From positions 1,253-15,545 of the forward strand of contig DHOX01000026.1 of the NCBI GenBank assembly GCA_002409785.1: DNA of 14,293 nt, in the 5' to 3' direction. Below are positions 6,933 to 14,293 of this stretch, piece after piece. A program made the position numbers and the translations under genes. The first letter of the stretch is position 1, and each line of letters starts with the position of its first letter. This DNA comes from Prevotella sp. UBA5379 (GTDB lineage Bacteria; Bacteroidota; Bacteroidia; Bacteroidales; Bacteroidaceae). The notes beneath the pieces were generated by a model, which worked only from the letters and a program-made list of their open reading frames with translations, ran no database searches and had not been told where the DNA came from.

Positions 6933-7799
6933 ATGAAAGGCGGGGAGAGGATCCGGGAATCAAAGGACATGCAGCGTCGAATGCGAAAAATCCTCACGTA
7001 TAAGGTGAGTGACATAGAGCCTTATATCAACTGGCTCTATTTTTATCATGCCTGGAGTCTGGATGGGAAACCTAAGGAGGAAAAGGATCATCTTCATGAA
7101 GAAGCTGAAAGGTTGTTGGACTCCTGGGAAGGAAAGGTCTGTACCCGTGCGGTCTTCGGCTTATATGAGGCAAACAGTGATGGGGACGATCTCTTGCTGA
7201 ATGGAGTCCGTATTCCTATGCTTCGGCAGCAGAAGGCTGAAAGCACAGGGGCCCCTAATCTCTGTATGGCTGATTTTGTCCGCCCGCTCTCTTCAGGCAT
7301 CGAGGATACTGCCGGTGCCTTCGCTACCACCGTGGAGGGGATGAGCGTGGGGGACGGGGAGAGTGATCCTTATCGGAAAATGCTTTCACAAACTCTTGCA
7401 GACCGCTTGGCTGAAGGAACGGCGGAGAGAATGCATGAGGAAGTGAGGCGGCATTACTGGGGGTATGCGCCGGATGAACATTTGACAATGCAAGAAACTC
7501 ACCTGGAAAAATATCAGGGAATCAGGCCGGCGGTAGGCTATCCGTCGTTGCCTGATACGAGTGTGAACTTTATCCTCAGTGACCTGCTGAACATGAAGGA
7601 AATTGGTATCCGGCTCACTGAAAGTGGTATGATGATTCCTCATTCTTCTGTGAGCGGCTTCCTGTTCGCTCATCCTCAGAGCCGCTATTTTGACCTGGGG
7701 AAAATAGGTGAGGATCAGTTGCGTGATTATGCTCGCCGCCGGGGGGTGCCTGTAGAACTGATGAGGCATTTCCTGCAATCCAGTCTGCTTCGGAAATAG
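6933..7799 (+). CDS. Stand-alone methionine synthase (MetH) reactivation domain
   Basis: The 288-residue product aligns with only the C-terminal AdoMet-binding domain of cobalamin-dependent methionine synthase. That domain enables reductive methylation of oxidised cob(II)alamin during MetH repair. Visible matches are IEPYINW..FYHAW (28-41), MADFVRP with D114 (E. coli D946 position), LAEGTAERMHEEVRRHYWGYAP (159-180, with E161 at the E1097 position), the AdoMet signature RPAVGYP (198-204, with R198, G202 and Y203), LTESGMMIPHSSVSG (228-242) and HPQSRYFDLGKI (247-258, with Y252 at the Y1189 position). The homocysteine, folate and cobalamin-binding modules are absent, so a separate MetH must exist elsewhere in the genome. 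ATG 6933 is 11 bases after pyrC; ATG 6969 is also possible, because family similarity begins only near residue 24. The residues expected to bind AdoMet are intact, so this is not a decayed fragment. Confidence 0.88.
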   Translation: MKGGERIRESKDMQRRMRKILTYKVSDIEPYINWLYFYHAWSLDGKPKEEKDHLHEEAERLLDSWEGKVCTRAVFGLYEANSDGDDLLLNGVRIPMLRQQKAESTGAPNLCMADFVRPLSSGIEDTAGAFATTVEGMSVGDGESDPYRKMLSQTLADRLAEGTAERMHEEVRRHYWGYAPDEHLTMQETHLEKYQGIRPAVGYPSLPDTSVNFILSDLLNMKEIGIRLTESGMMIPHSSVSGFLFAHPQSRYFDLGKIGEDQLRDYARRRGVPVELMRHFLQSSLLRK

Positions 7800-7970
7800 T
7801 TCTGAACGGGAGTGGAAAGGATGAGACGGGAGGGTGAGCGTTTCTGGGAAGGAGTATTGTTTCCGGAAGTTAAAGAAGTGGGAGAATAGTTACCCGTTGA
7901 TCAGCCTGCAAACAAGTGACAAGAGAAGGGCGGAAAGACGGGGTAAAACTCTAAAATAGGGAAAAAGCGC

Positions 7971-9158
7971 GTGATAGCAAGAATATTTGTATGGATCATC
8001 CTGCTGATAACATTGCCAGATCTGTATATCTACGTTCATTTTTTCCACCATCGTACCAGACCGTTACGGTGGTGGGCAGCTTTGTTATGGGGCTTCGTCT
8101 CTATCGGAATGATTGCCTATACAATAGGACTGGCCAGTGTCAAGAGTTTTATTCCTGATCATTATGCGTGGATAGAAGTGTATCTCTTCCTTGTCGGGAT
8201 TTTTGTCAACCCGAAGGTGGTTTTCGCACTTTGTTCATGGGTGGGTGCAGGCTGGTGCCGTCTTAGGCATACTCAGGTCAATCAGGGCAACCGTGTAGGG
8301 GCTATCCTGGCGGGGCTGACCATACTGGTGTTTGTCTATGGAATGACCATCGGCCCGAGGAAATTGCGGGTGACCCATCAGGATCTCTATTTCAGGGATC
8401 TGCCCTCCCGCTTTGAGGGCTATAAGATCGTACAGTTCAGTGATGCTCATGTGGGCACGTTCAACCATTTTATGGATTCGACACTGGCACGGGATGTAGA
8501 CAGTATTATTGCCCAGAGAGCAGATCTGATTTGCTTCACTGGTGATCTGGTGGATACACGTGCTTCTGAGGTTTATCCTTGCAGGTCGGTCCTTGCACGG
8601 CTGACTCGGAAATCCGGTGCGCCGGTATATAGTATACTGGGTAATCATGATTACAGCATCTATCTGGATGTCTCTCCGGGGAAAAAGAAGGAGAACGAAA
8701 AAGAGTTACAGCATCTGGAACGCCAGTTAGGCTGGAGACTGTTGATGAATCAGCATGCAGTGATCCGTCGCGGCAAGGATTCTATTGTCATAGGCGGCGA
8801 AGAGAATGAGGGATCGAGAAGATTTCCGAAGAAGTCGGACCTGCCGAAAACTCTCGAGGGCGTGGGATCGCATGCTTTCCTCATCATGCTCCAGCATGAT
8901 CCCACGGCGTGGGATGACAGTATCCTCCCTTGCTCTCATGCTCAGCTTACCTTATGCGGGCATACTCATGCGGGGCAGATTAATATATTCGGACTGCGTC
9001 CTTCGCGCTTGGTTTATCGCGAAGACTATGGGCTGTATGAAAAAGAGGGCCGGTATTTATATGTCTCTGCAGGATTGGGCGGTCTCATCCCTTTCCGTTT
9101 CGGCGCAACACCGGATATAGTGGTCTTCACCTTGCATAGGGGACCTGCGGGAAGGTGA
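7971..9158 (+). CDS. Membrane-anchored metallophosphoesterase (calcineurin-like)
   Basis: The 395-residue product has about four N-terminal membrane helices (about 4-24, 34-54, 66-94 and 108-127), followed by a cytoplasmic- or periplasmic-facing phosphoesterase domain from about 148. All metal-binding motifs are present: SDAHVGTF (D158, H160), GDLVD (191-195), GNHD (224-227), LQHD (H309) and GHTHAG (330-335). The layout resembles YkuE/YaeI and LpxG-type enzymes, some of which cleave UDP-2,3-diacylglucosamine in lipid A synthesis; the substrate here is not shown by the sequence. The start is GTG at 7971, with an in-frame TAG 18 bases upstream (7953-7955). The upstream 7800-7970 gap is purine-rich and holds no promoter box or credible small gene. 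A cluster of nested palindromes sits within the coding region at 8861-8915. The next gene, a PlsC-type acyltransferase, is consistent with an envelope-lipid role. Confidence 0.9.
   Translation: MIARIFVWIILLITLPDLYIYVHFFHHRTRPLRWWAALLWGFVSIGMIAYTIGLASVKSFIPDHYAWIEVYLFLVGIFVNPKVVFALCSWVGAGWCRLRHTQVNQGNRVGAILAGLTILVFVYGMTIGPRKLRVTHQDLYFRDLPSRFEGYKIVQFSDAHVGTFNHFMDSTLARDVDSIIAQRADLICFTGDLVDTRASEVYPCRSVLARLTRKSGAPVYSILGNHDYSIYLDVSPGKKKENEKELQHLERQLGWRLLMNQHAVIRRGKDSIVIGGEENEGSRRFPKKSDLPKTLEGVGSHAFLIMLQHDPTAWDDSILPCSHAQLTLCGHTHAGQINIFGLRPSRLVYREDYGLYEKEGRYLYVSAGLGGLIPFRFGATPDIVVFTLHRGPAGR
8861..8915. repeat. Nested palindromes inside the metallophosphoesterase gene
   Basis: CGTGGGAT occurs at 8861-8868 and again at 8908-8915, and its reverse complement ATCCCACG is at 8899-8906. 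The second copy forms a perfect hairpin with that complement (8+8 bases, one-base centre). The first can pair with it across a 29-base loop, extended to GATCCCACG by base 8869. Between them ATCATGCT (8883-8890) pairs with AGCATGAT (8893-8900) around CC. The three pairings are mutually exclusive in part, giving alternative folds. The region encodes the catalytic LQHDP stretch. Confidence 0.6.
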
Positions 9159-9291
9159 CGCCTTTTCGTGGGCTGGGGCTGACTGGATAGGACAGGAAAA
9201 AATTAAAACGTAAAACTATAGGTAATGGAAATTTTATCATCTCTGCATTATAAAAAGACTGTGATCATGTCATGGCCGGAAATTCTTCTGG

Positions 9292-9304
9292 AATTTGTCA
9301 AATT
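9292..9304. promoter_or_regulatory. Short palindrome upstream of the acyltransferase gene
   Basis: AATTTG-T-CAAATT is a perfect inverted repeat with a one-base centre, 35 bases before the ATG at 9339. It could be an operator or a chance AT-rich palindrome. No known binding motif is recognised. Confidence 0.25.
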
Positions 9305-9338
9305 ATAATAGAAACCAAATAACTAGTCTTAACAAACT

Positions 9339-10109
9339 ATGAAATTGATAATGACTTTTTTTTACCGCCTGTACCAGTTAGTGATTTTCTTGCCGGTTTT
9401 CCTTGCGTTTACGATTGTCTGTGCGTTGACGGCCATTATAGGTTGTCTGGTTGGCAATGAACATTTCTGGAGTTACTATTCTGGTAAGATCTGGGCAAAG
9501 TTGACGATCCGTATGCTTTTCCTTCCAGTGAGAATAGAAGGAAGAGAGAATCTGGATAAGAACCAGAGTTATGTCTTTGTCGCCAACCATCAGGGAACAT
9601 TTGACATTTTTCTCATCTATGGCTTCCTTAACAGGAATTTTAAATGGATGATGAAAAGGGAGTTGGAACGTATTCCTTTTGTGGGGGCTGCATGCAAGTT
9701 CAGTCATCACATCTTTGTCGACAAGCGTACTCCTTCCGGCATCCGGCGTACCATTGAAGAGGCCCAGAAGACTTTGAAAGAGGGGATGTCCTTGGTCGTG
9801 TTTCCTGAAGGAGCACGTAGCTGGACCGGGCACATGGGGGTATTCCGGCGTGGCCCTTTCCTGCTTGCCGATGAGTTGCAGCTGCCGGTATGCCCCTTGA
9901 CAATCAATGGCAGTTTTGAGGTAAAACCACGGATGAAGGATTTCTGGTGGGTCTACTGGCATCCTCTGAAACTGACGATTCACAAACCTATCCCTCCTTT
10001 GGGACATGGCCGCGAGAATGAAAAATATCTGATGGAGAAGAGTTATGGAGCCATCATGTCATCTTTGGAACCCGATTACCAGGGATTTGAAGAAAATACA
10101 GACCAATAA
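9339..10109 (+). CDS. plsC: 1-acyl-sn-glycerol-3-phosphate acyltransferase (PlsC family)
   Basis: PlsC-family enzymes transfer a fatty acyl group to lysophosphatidic acid to make phosphatidic acid at the inner membrane. The 256-residue product has an N-terminal membrane segment (about 7-38) and the acyltransferase motifs NHQGTFD (83-89, the catalytic HX4D), a substrate-binding block around KRELERIPFVG (106-116), and FPEGARS (155-161). PLTINGSFEV (187-195) fits motif IV. The ATG at 9339 begins at a normal hydrophobic N-terminus. The 180-base upstream gap shows no exact TAnnTTTG box; it contains a 13-base palindrome at 9292-9304 and TATAAT at 9304-9309. The family also includes enzymes that acylate other lipids, so the exact acceptor is inferred. 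It lies between a phosphoesterase and a lipid-linked sugar enzyme, in keeping with envelope lipid work. Confidence 0.92.
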   Translation: MKLIMTFFYRLYQLVIFLPVFLAFTIVCALTAIIGCLVGNEHFWSYYSGKIWAKLTIRMLFLPVRIEGRENLDKNQSYVFVANHQGTFDIFLIYGFLNRNFKWMMKRELERIPFVGAACKFSHHIFVDKRTPSGIRRTIEEAQKTLKEGMSLVVFPEGARSWTGHMGVFRRGPFLLADELQLPVCPLTINGSFEVKPRMKDFWWVYWHPLKLTIHKPIPPLGHGRENEKYLMEKSYGAIMSSLEPDYQGFEENTDQ

Positions 10110-10134
10110 GAAAGAGATTTACAAATAAATTTTC

Positions 10135-10142
10135 TAAATTTG
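10135..10142 (+). promoter_or_regulatory. Probable promoter -7 box for the glycosyltransferase-mfd operon
   Basis: TAAATTTG matches TAnnTTTG and is followed by CAAATGG. It lies 77 bases before the chosen ATG at 10219, implying a leader of about 70 bases. The -33 element is unclear; TTTA at 10118-10121 is too close. Confidence 0.5.
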
Positions 10143-10218
10143 CAAATGGATTGGGCATCCGGTCATGGAAGAACTTCCTTGCCGGGGGTGTCCTTGTTGG
10201 AGTCTAAAAATAAAGCGT

Positions 10219-10968
10219 ATGAGTGATTCTATTGTCATCATTCCTACTTATAACGAGAAGGAAAACATAGAGAAGATTATCCGGGCGGTCATGGGACAGG
10301 AGAAACCTTTTGATATTCTCATCATTGATGATGGCAGCCCTGACGGTACGGGAGATATTGTCCGCAGACTGATGGCAAAAGAGTTTGCCGGCAGCTTGTT
10401 CCTCGTTGAGCGAAAAGGTAAACAGGGATTGGGTACAGCTTATATCATGGGTTTCAAATGGGCTCTGGCCCGGTCGTATGATTACATCTTTGAGATGGAT
10501 GCTGATTTCAGTCATAATCCTGCTGATCTGCCGCGGTTGTATGCGGCCGTTCATGATGAGGGTTATGATGTGGCTGTAGGGTCTCGTTATGTGAGTGGAG
10601 TCAATGTCGTCAACTGGCCCATAGGACGGGTGCTGATGAGCTATTTCGCATCGGATTATGTACGCTTGATTACCGGGATGAAAATTCATGATACTACTGC
10701 CGGATTTGTTTGTTACCGGCGCAGGGTGCTTGAGACCATCCAACTCGATCAGATTCATTTCAAGGGTTATGCTTTTCAGATCGAAATGAAATATACTGCA
10801 TATAAAATTGGTTTTAAAATAAAGGAAGTACCTGTTGTGTTCGTCAACCGCCGTGAGGGAACGAGCAAGATGAGCGGGGGAATCTTCAGCGAAGCTTTCT
10901 TTGGCGTGATACGCCTCCGCCTGGACAGTTGGTTCCGTAAATACCCCAGACTTCCTGAACAGGCATGA
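10219..10968 (+). CDS. Polyprenol monophosphomannose synthase-like glycosyltransferase (GT2)
   Basis: The 249-residue protein resembles dolichol/polyprenol-phosphate mannosyltransferase (DPM1 type), which moves a sugar from a nucleotide donor onto a polyprenyl phosphate at the inner membrane. Motifs are IIPTYNEKENI (7-17), DDGSPDGT (37-44), FEMDADFSHNP (91-101, with the DxD metal site at 94-96), VGSRY (120-124), DTTAGF (158-163), GYAFQIEM (183-190) and REGTSKMS (212-219). There is no C-terminal membrane helix, so it is a soluble or peripheral form. I chose the ATG at 10219 because it gives the standard MSDSIVIIPTYNE opening. An in-frame ATG at 10165 adds 18 Cys/Pro-rich residues with no family match, although it lies downstream of the promoter and cannot be ruled out. 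The sugar (mannose or other) is inferred. The stop overlaps the mfd start. Confidence 0.9.
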   Translation: MSDSIVIIPTYNEKENIEKIIRAVMGQEKPFDILIIDDGSPDGTGDIVRRLMAKEFAGSLFLVERKGKQGLGTAYIMGFKWALARSYDYIFEMDADFSHNPADLPRLYAAVHDEGYDVAVGSRYVSGVNVVNWPIGRVLMSYFASDYVRLITGMKIHDTTAGFVCYRRRVLETIQLDQIHFKGYAFQIEMKYTAYKIGFKIKEVPVVFVNRREGTSKMSGGIFSEAFFGVIRLRLDSWFRKYPRLPEQA

Positions 10969-13900
10969 CGATAGAGGAATTAAGTCTTTTGTATGGCAGA
11001 TTGCCGCAGGCGTCTGCTCTTGTCGGATCACTGGAGAGAAAGTCGCGGAAAACGATTTTTCTCAGGGGATTAATGGCTTCTGCCACCCCGATGCTTTTTG
11101 CGTCGGTCTATAATCGTCTTCACCGTACGCTTGTCTTTATCCTTGATGATGACGATGAAGCCGGATATTTTTATCATGATCTTACTCAGGTCCTGGGTGA
11201 GGACCGCGTGCTTTTCTTTCCAAGCAGTTATAAGCGCGCGGTGAAATATGGCCAGCGTGACTCTGCCAAGGAAATATTACGGACTGAAGTCCTGGCACGG
11301 CTGACGGGGAATGATGCTGCTTTCTCTGCCAGACAGGAGGACAGGGCTGAAGAGGACAAGGTGCAGGAGACGTTTATCGTTACCTATCCTATGGCTTTGG
11401 CTGAGCTGGTGGTCTCACGTTCTAAACTGGATCGTCAGGTGATCCGGTTGAAGGTGGGGGAGAGCGCACCGGTGTCTGACCTGCTGAAACGGTTGCGTGA
11501 ATTAGGTTTCACGGAACAGGACTATGTCTATGAACCGGGGCAGTTTGCTTTGCGCGGCAGCATCCTGGACGTCTATTCTTTCAGTTGTGAGAGCCCTTAT
11601 CGTGTTGATTTCTTTGGGGATGAAATCGATACGATCCGCACTTTCGAAGTGCAGGACCAGTTGAGCAAGGATAAAAAGGATGAGGTTGAGATCGTCCCGG
11701 AACTGGCGCAGCTGGAGAGCGAGAAGATCCCTTTCCTGCAATTCCTGCCCGATAATTCCGTGCTTTTGTCCAAGGATTTTACCTATATCCGGGATACAAT
11801 TGATCAGATTTATAGGGATGGATTTTCCAGTCAGGCTTTGACCGAGCGGATGGAGGGGGCTACGGAACGGGAACAGAAGCAGATCATGCAGCAGATGAAG
11901 AAAGAGAATATTCTCTGTATGTCTTCACAGTTTGTCTCTGATTCCCAAAAATTCCAGCAGGTGGAGTTTGGACCTGCTGCAAATAATCAGAATACTGTCA
12001 TCTCCTTTCACATAGAGTCCCAGCCGCTTTATCATAAGAATTTCCAGCTCCTGTCTAAAAGTCTGCAGGATTATCTCCTGAAAGGTTACCAACTGTATAT
12101 CCTGGCGGACAGTCAGAAGCAGAATCAGCGTCTGAAGGAGATTTTTGCAGGGGAGGAACTGGAGCAATATCATGTGCAGTTTACTCCTGTTGATCATACC
12201 GTGCATGAAGGGTTCGTGGATAATGACCTGAAAATATGTGTTTTCACCGATCATCAGATCTTTGACCGGTTCCATAAGTATAGTCTTCGTTCGGATAGTG
12301 CTCGGCTGGGGAAGATGGCTCTGACGATGAAAGAGTTGCAGGAGATGGACATCGGTGACTATATCGTGCATGTGGATTTTGGAATTGGTAAATTCGGGGG
12401 ACTGGTCAGGGTGCCGTTGCCTCCTGATCCCCGTCATCCGGAAAAAGATGGCAGAGCGGGCTACCAGGAGATGATCAGGATCATCTATCGCAATAATGAT
12501 AAGGTGGATGTCTCCATCCACAGCTTATATAAGATTTCCAAATACCGTAGCAATGATACGGACCAGCCGCCACAGTTGTCTACCCTGGGTACGGGGGCCT
12601 GGAACAGGCTGAAGGAAAAGGCTAAGAAGAAGATCAAGGATATTGCCCGTGATCTGATCCGGCTTTATGCTGAGCGACGCAGGGAGAAGGGATTTGCTTT
12701 CAGCCCGGATAACTATATGCAGCACGAACTGGAAGCGAGTTTCATGTATGAAGACACACCTGATCAGTATAAGGCTACTCAGGAGGTGAAGAAGGATATG
12801 GAATCTCCCCGCCCTATGGATCGTCTGGTCTGTGGTGATGTGGGATTTGGAAAGACGGAAGTGGCTGTCCGGGCTTCCTTTAAGGCTGCCTGTGACTCGA
12901 AACAGGTGGCTGTCCTGGTTCCGACCACGATACTGGCTTACCAGCATTTCCAGACGTTTACCCAGCGCCTGAAAGATATGCCGGTGCGTGTGGATTATCT
13001 TTCCCGTGCACGTACGGGAAAACAGACAAAGAGTGTGCTGGCTGATCTTGCAGCTGGAAGAATAGATATTCTGATCGGCACTCAGAAATTGCTGGGGAAG
13101 TCGGTGAGATGGCATGATCTTGGCCTCTTGGTCATTGATGAGGAACAGAAGTTCGGGGTGTCTACAAAGGAAAAACTCCGGAAGTTGAAAGTTAATGTCG
13201 ATACGCTCACGATGTCTGCTACGCCTATCCCCAGAACCTTGCAGTTTTCCCTTATGGGAGCAAGGGATATGAGCATCATCCGCACTCCGCCTCCTAATCG
13301 CTATCCGATCCATACTGAAGTGGATGCCTTCGGTCATGAGGTCATTGCTGATGCCATTAATTTTGAGATGAGCCGTAATGGACAGGTGTTCTTCGTCAAT
13401 AACCGGATCTCAAACCTTCCGGAACTGGCTGACATGATCCATAAGTATGTGCCTGACTGCCGTGTCGCTATCGGGCACGGTCAGATGCCTCCGGAAGAAT
13501 TGGAAAAGGTCTTGATGGGATTTTATAATGATGACTATGATGTGCTTCTGTCTACGACCATTGTAGAGAATGGTATTGATATTCCTAATGCCAATACCAT
13601 TATCATCAATGATGCGCATCGTTTCGGGCTTGCTGACTTGCACCAGATGAGGGGACGGGTGGGACGTTCCAACAAGAAGGCATTCTGCTATCTGCTGGCT
13701 CCTCCAAAGAGTAGTCTGACTACTGAGGCACGGCGAAGGCTGGAAGCTCTGGAAAACTTCTCAGAGCTTGGAAGTGGATTTAATCTGGCTATGCAGGATC
13801 TTGATATTCGTGGAGCCGGTAATCTGCTGGGTGCTGAGCAAAGTGGGTTTATGGAAGATCTCGGGTATGAAACTTATCAGAAGATTCTCTCTCAGGCTGT

Positions 13901-14293
13901 CACCGAACTGAAGAATGAGGAATTCCAGGATCTCTATTCTGAAGAGATGCAACAGGGACAGGTCGTGACGGGTGATGACTTCGTGGATGATTGTGCCGTG
14001 GAAAGTGATCTGGAGATGTATTTCCCGGATAATTATGTGCCTGGAAGTAGTGAAAGGATGCTGCTCTATCGTGAACTTGACCAGATAGAGGATGATCAGG
14101 CTCTGGAGGATTACCGGAAACGGCTCATTGACCGCTTTGGCCCTGTACCCCGTGAAGGGGAGGAACTCATGCGGGTGGTCCAGCTCCGCAGATCAGGAAA
14201 ACGCCTGGGATGTGAGAAGATCATTCTCAAACAGGGGAATATGCAACTCCAGTTTGTCAGTAATGACAAGAGCCCGTTCTATCAGAGCCAGAC
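10965..14293 (+). CDS. mfd: Transcription-repair coupling factor, 3' end beyond the window
   Basis: Mfd removes stalled RNA polymerase from DNA lesions and recruits UvrA for nucleotide excision repair. I translated the frame from ATG 10965 to the window end: about 1,109 codons with no stop. The N-terminal third is the UvrB-like UvrA-binding part. The polymerase-interacting CarD-like domain starts near GDYIVHVDFGIGKF (464-477). The helicase core has Walker A GDVGFGKTE (624-632), DEEQKFGV (725-732), SATPIPRTLQ (751-760) and QMRGRVGRS (894-902). The TRG translocation motif MQDLDIRGAGNLLG (943-956) follows, then part of the C-terminal domain. E. coli Mfd is 1,148 residues, so only a small part is missing. 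The ATG overlaps the glycosyltransferase TGA (ATGA), implying translational coupling. The frame is absent from simple complete-ORF lists because it has no stop inside the window. Confidence 0.97.
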   Translation, partial: MTIEELSLLYGRLPQASALVGSLERKSRKTIFLRGLMASATPMLFASVYNRLHRTLVFILDDDDEAGYFYHDLTQVLGEDRVLFFPSSYKRAVKYGQRDSAKEILRTEVLARLTGNDAAFSARQEDRAEEDKVQETFIVTYPMALAELVVSRSKLDRQVIRLKVGESAPVSDLLKRLRELGFTEQDYVYEPGQFALRGSILDVYSFSCESPYRVDFFGDEIDTIRTFEVQDQLSKDKKDEVEIVPELAQLESEKIPFLQFLPDNSVLLSKDFTYIRDTIDQIYRDGFSSQALTERMEGATEREQKQIMQQMKKENILCMSSQFVSDSQKFQQVEFGPAANNQNTVISFHIESQPLYHKNFQLLSKSLQDYLLKGYQLYILADSQKQNQRLKEIFAGEELEQYHVQFTPVDHTVHEGFVDNDLKICVFTDHQIFDRFHKYSLRSDSARLGKMALTMKELQEMDIGDYIVHVDFGIGKFGGLVRVPLPPDPRHPEKDGRAGYQEMIRIIYRNNDKVDVSIHSLYKISKYRSNDTDQPPQLSTLGTGAWNRLKEKAKKKIKDIARDLIRLYAERRREKGFAFSPDNYMQHELEASFMYEDTPDQYKATQEVKKDMESPRPMDRLVCGDVGFGKTEVAVRASFKAACDSKQVAVLVPTTILAYQHFQTFTQRLKDMPVRVDYLSRARTGKQTKSVLADLAAGRIDILIGTQKLLGKSVRWHDLGLLVIDEEQKFGVSTKEKLRKLKVNVDTLTMSATPIPRTLQFSLMGARDMSIIRTPPPNRYPIHTEVDAFGHEVIADAINFEMSRNGQVFFVNNRISNLPELADMIHKYVPDCRVAIGHGQMPPEELEKVLMGFYNDDYDVLLSTTIVENGIDIPNANTIIINDAHRFGLADLHQMRGRVGRSNKKAFCYLLAPPKSSLTTEARRRLEALENFSELGSGFNLAMQDLDIRGAGNLLGAEQSGFMEDLGYETYQKILSQAVTELKNEEFQDLYSEEMQQGQVVTGDDFVDDCAVESDLEMYFPDNYVPGSSERMLLYRELDQIEDDQALEDYRKRLIDRFGPVPREGEELMRVVQLRRSGKRLGCEKIILKQGNMQLQFVSNDKSPFYQSQ

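Noticed and set aside
7821..7889. A 22-codon open frame between the MetH-activation and phosphoesterase genes
   Set aside because: It is short, purine-rich, has no recognisable sequence or promoter, and is of a length expected by chance.
11502..13952. Minus-strand open frames up to 270 codons opposite mfd
   Set aside because: The plus strand carries a continuous mfd frame with all helicase motifs. The minus frames have no recognisable domain.

Overview
The window reads as an ordinary chromosomal stretch of a Bacteroidales genome, most likely Prevotella or a close relative. This rests on six promoter-like boxes of the Bacteroidota form TAnnTTTG (housekeeping sigma factor) placed correctly before genes, an AsnA-type asparagine synthetase, a DivIC/FtsB protein with the ED(I/L)F ending, a DUF4369-like lipoprotein and a separate MetH reactivation-domain protein. 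The genus is inferred from protein resemblance and was not tested by a search.

Layout. At the left edge a tRNA-Arg(CCG) lies on the minus strand. It shares a 254-base divergent intergenic region with asnA (351-1388, plus). asnA converges on dnaX (minus, 1514-3439), and a strong 14-bp hairpin lies between them. dnaX is divergent from divIC (3677-4036), which overlaps a small four-helix membrane protein gene (4017-4466). A promoter then precedes a lipoprotein gene (4649-5458), followed by pyrC (5566-6921). Eleven bases later comes a stand-alone MetH activation-domain gene (6933-7799). Next come a membrane-anchored metallophosphoesterase (7971-9158), a PlsC-type acyltransferase (9339-10109), a polyprenol-phosphate mannosyltransferase-like glycosyltransferase (10219-10968), and mfd. 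mfd starts in an ATGA overlap with the glycosyltransferase and runs off the right edge (10965 to 14293).

Function. The genes are mainly housekeeping: replication (dnaX), division (divIC), transcription-coupled repair (mfd), asparagine and pyrimidine synthesis (asnA, pyrC), methionine synthase repair, and envelope lipid or glycan work (acyltransferase, glycosyltransferase, probably the phosphoesterase). No mobile element, CRISPR array, phage gene, toxin system or broken gene was seen. No gap between genes exceeds 300 bases.

The points most worth a second look are the split methionine-synthase reactivation module, a cluster of nested palindromes inside the phosphoesterase gene, and a shared TAnnTTTGCA promoter pattern that corrects several start codons. 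I did not find a convincing undescribed multi-gene system here.
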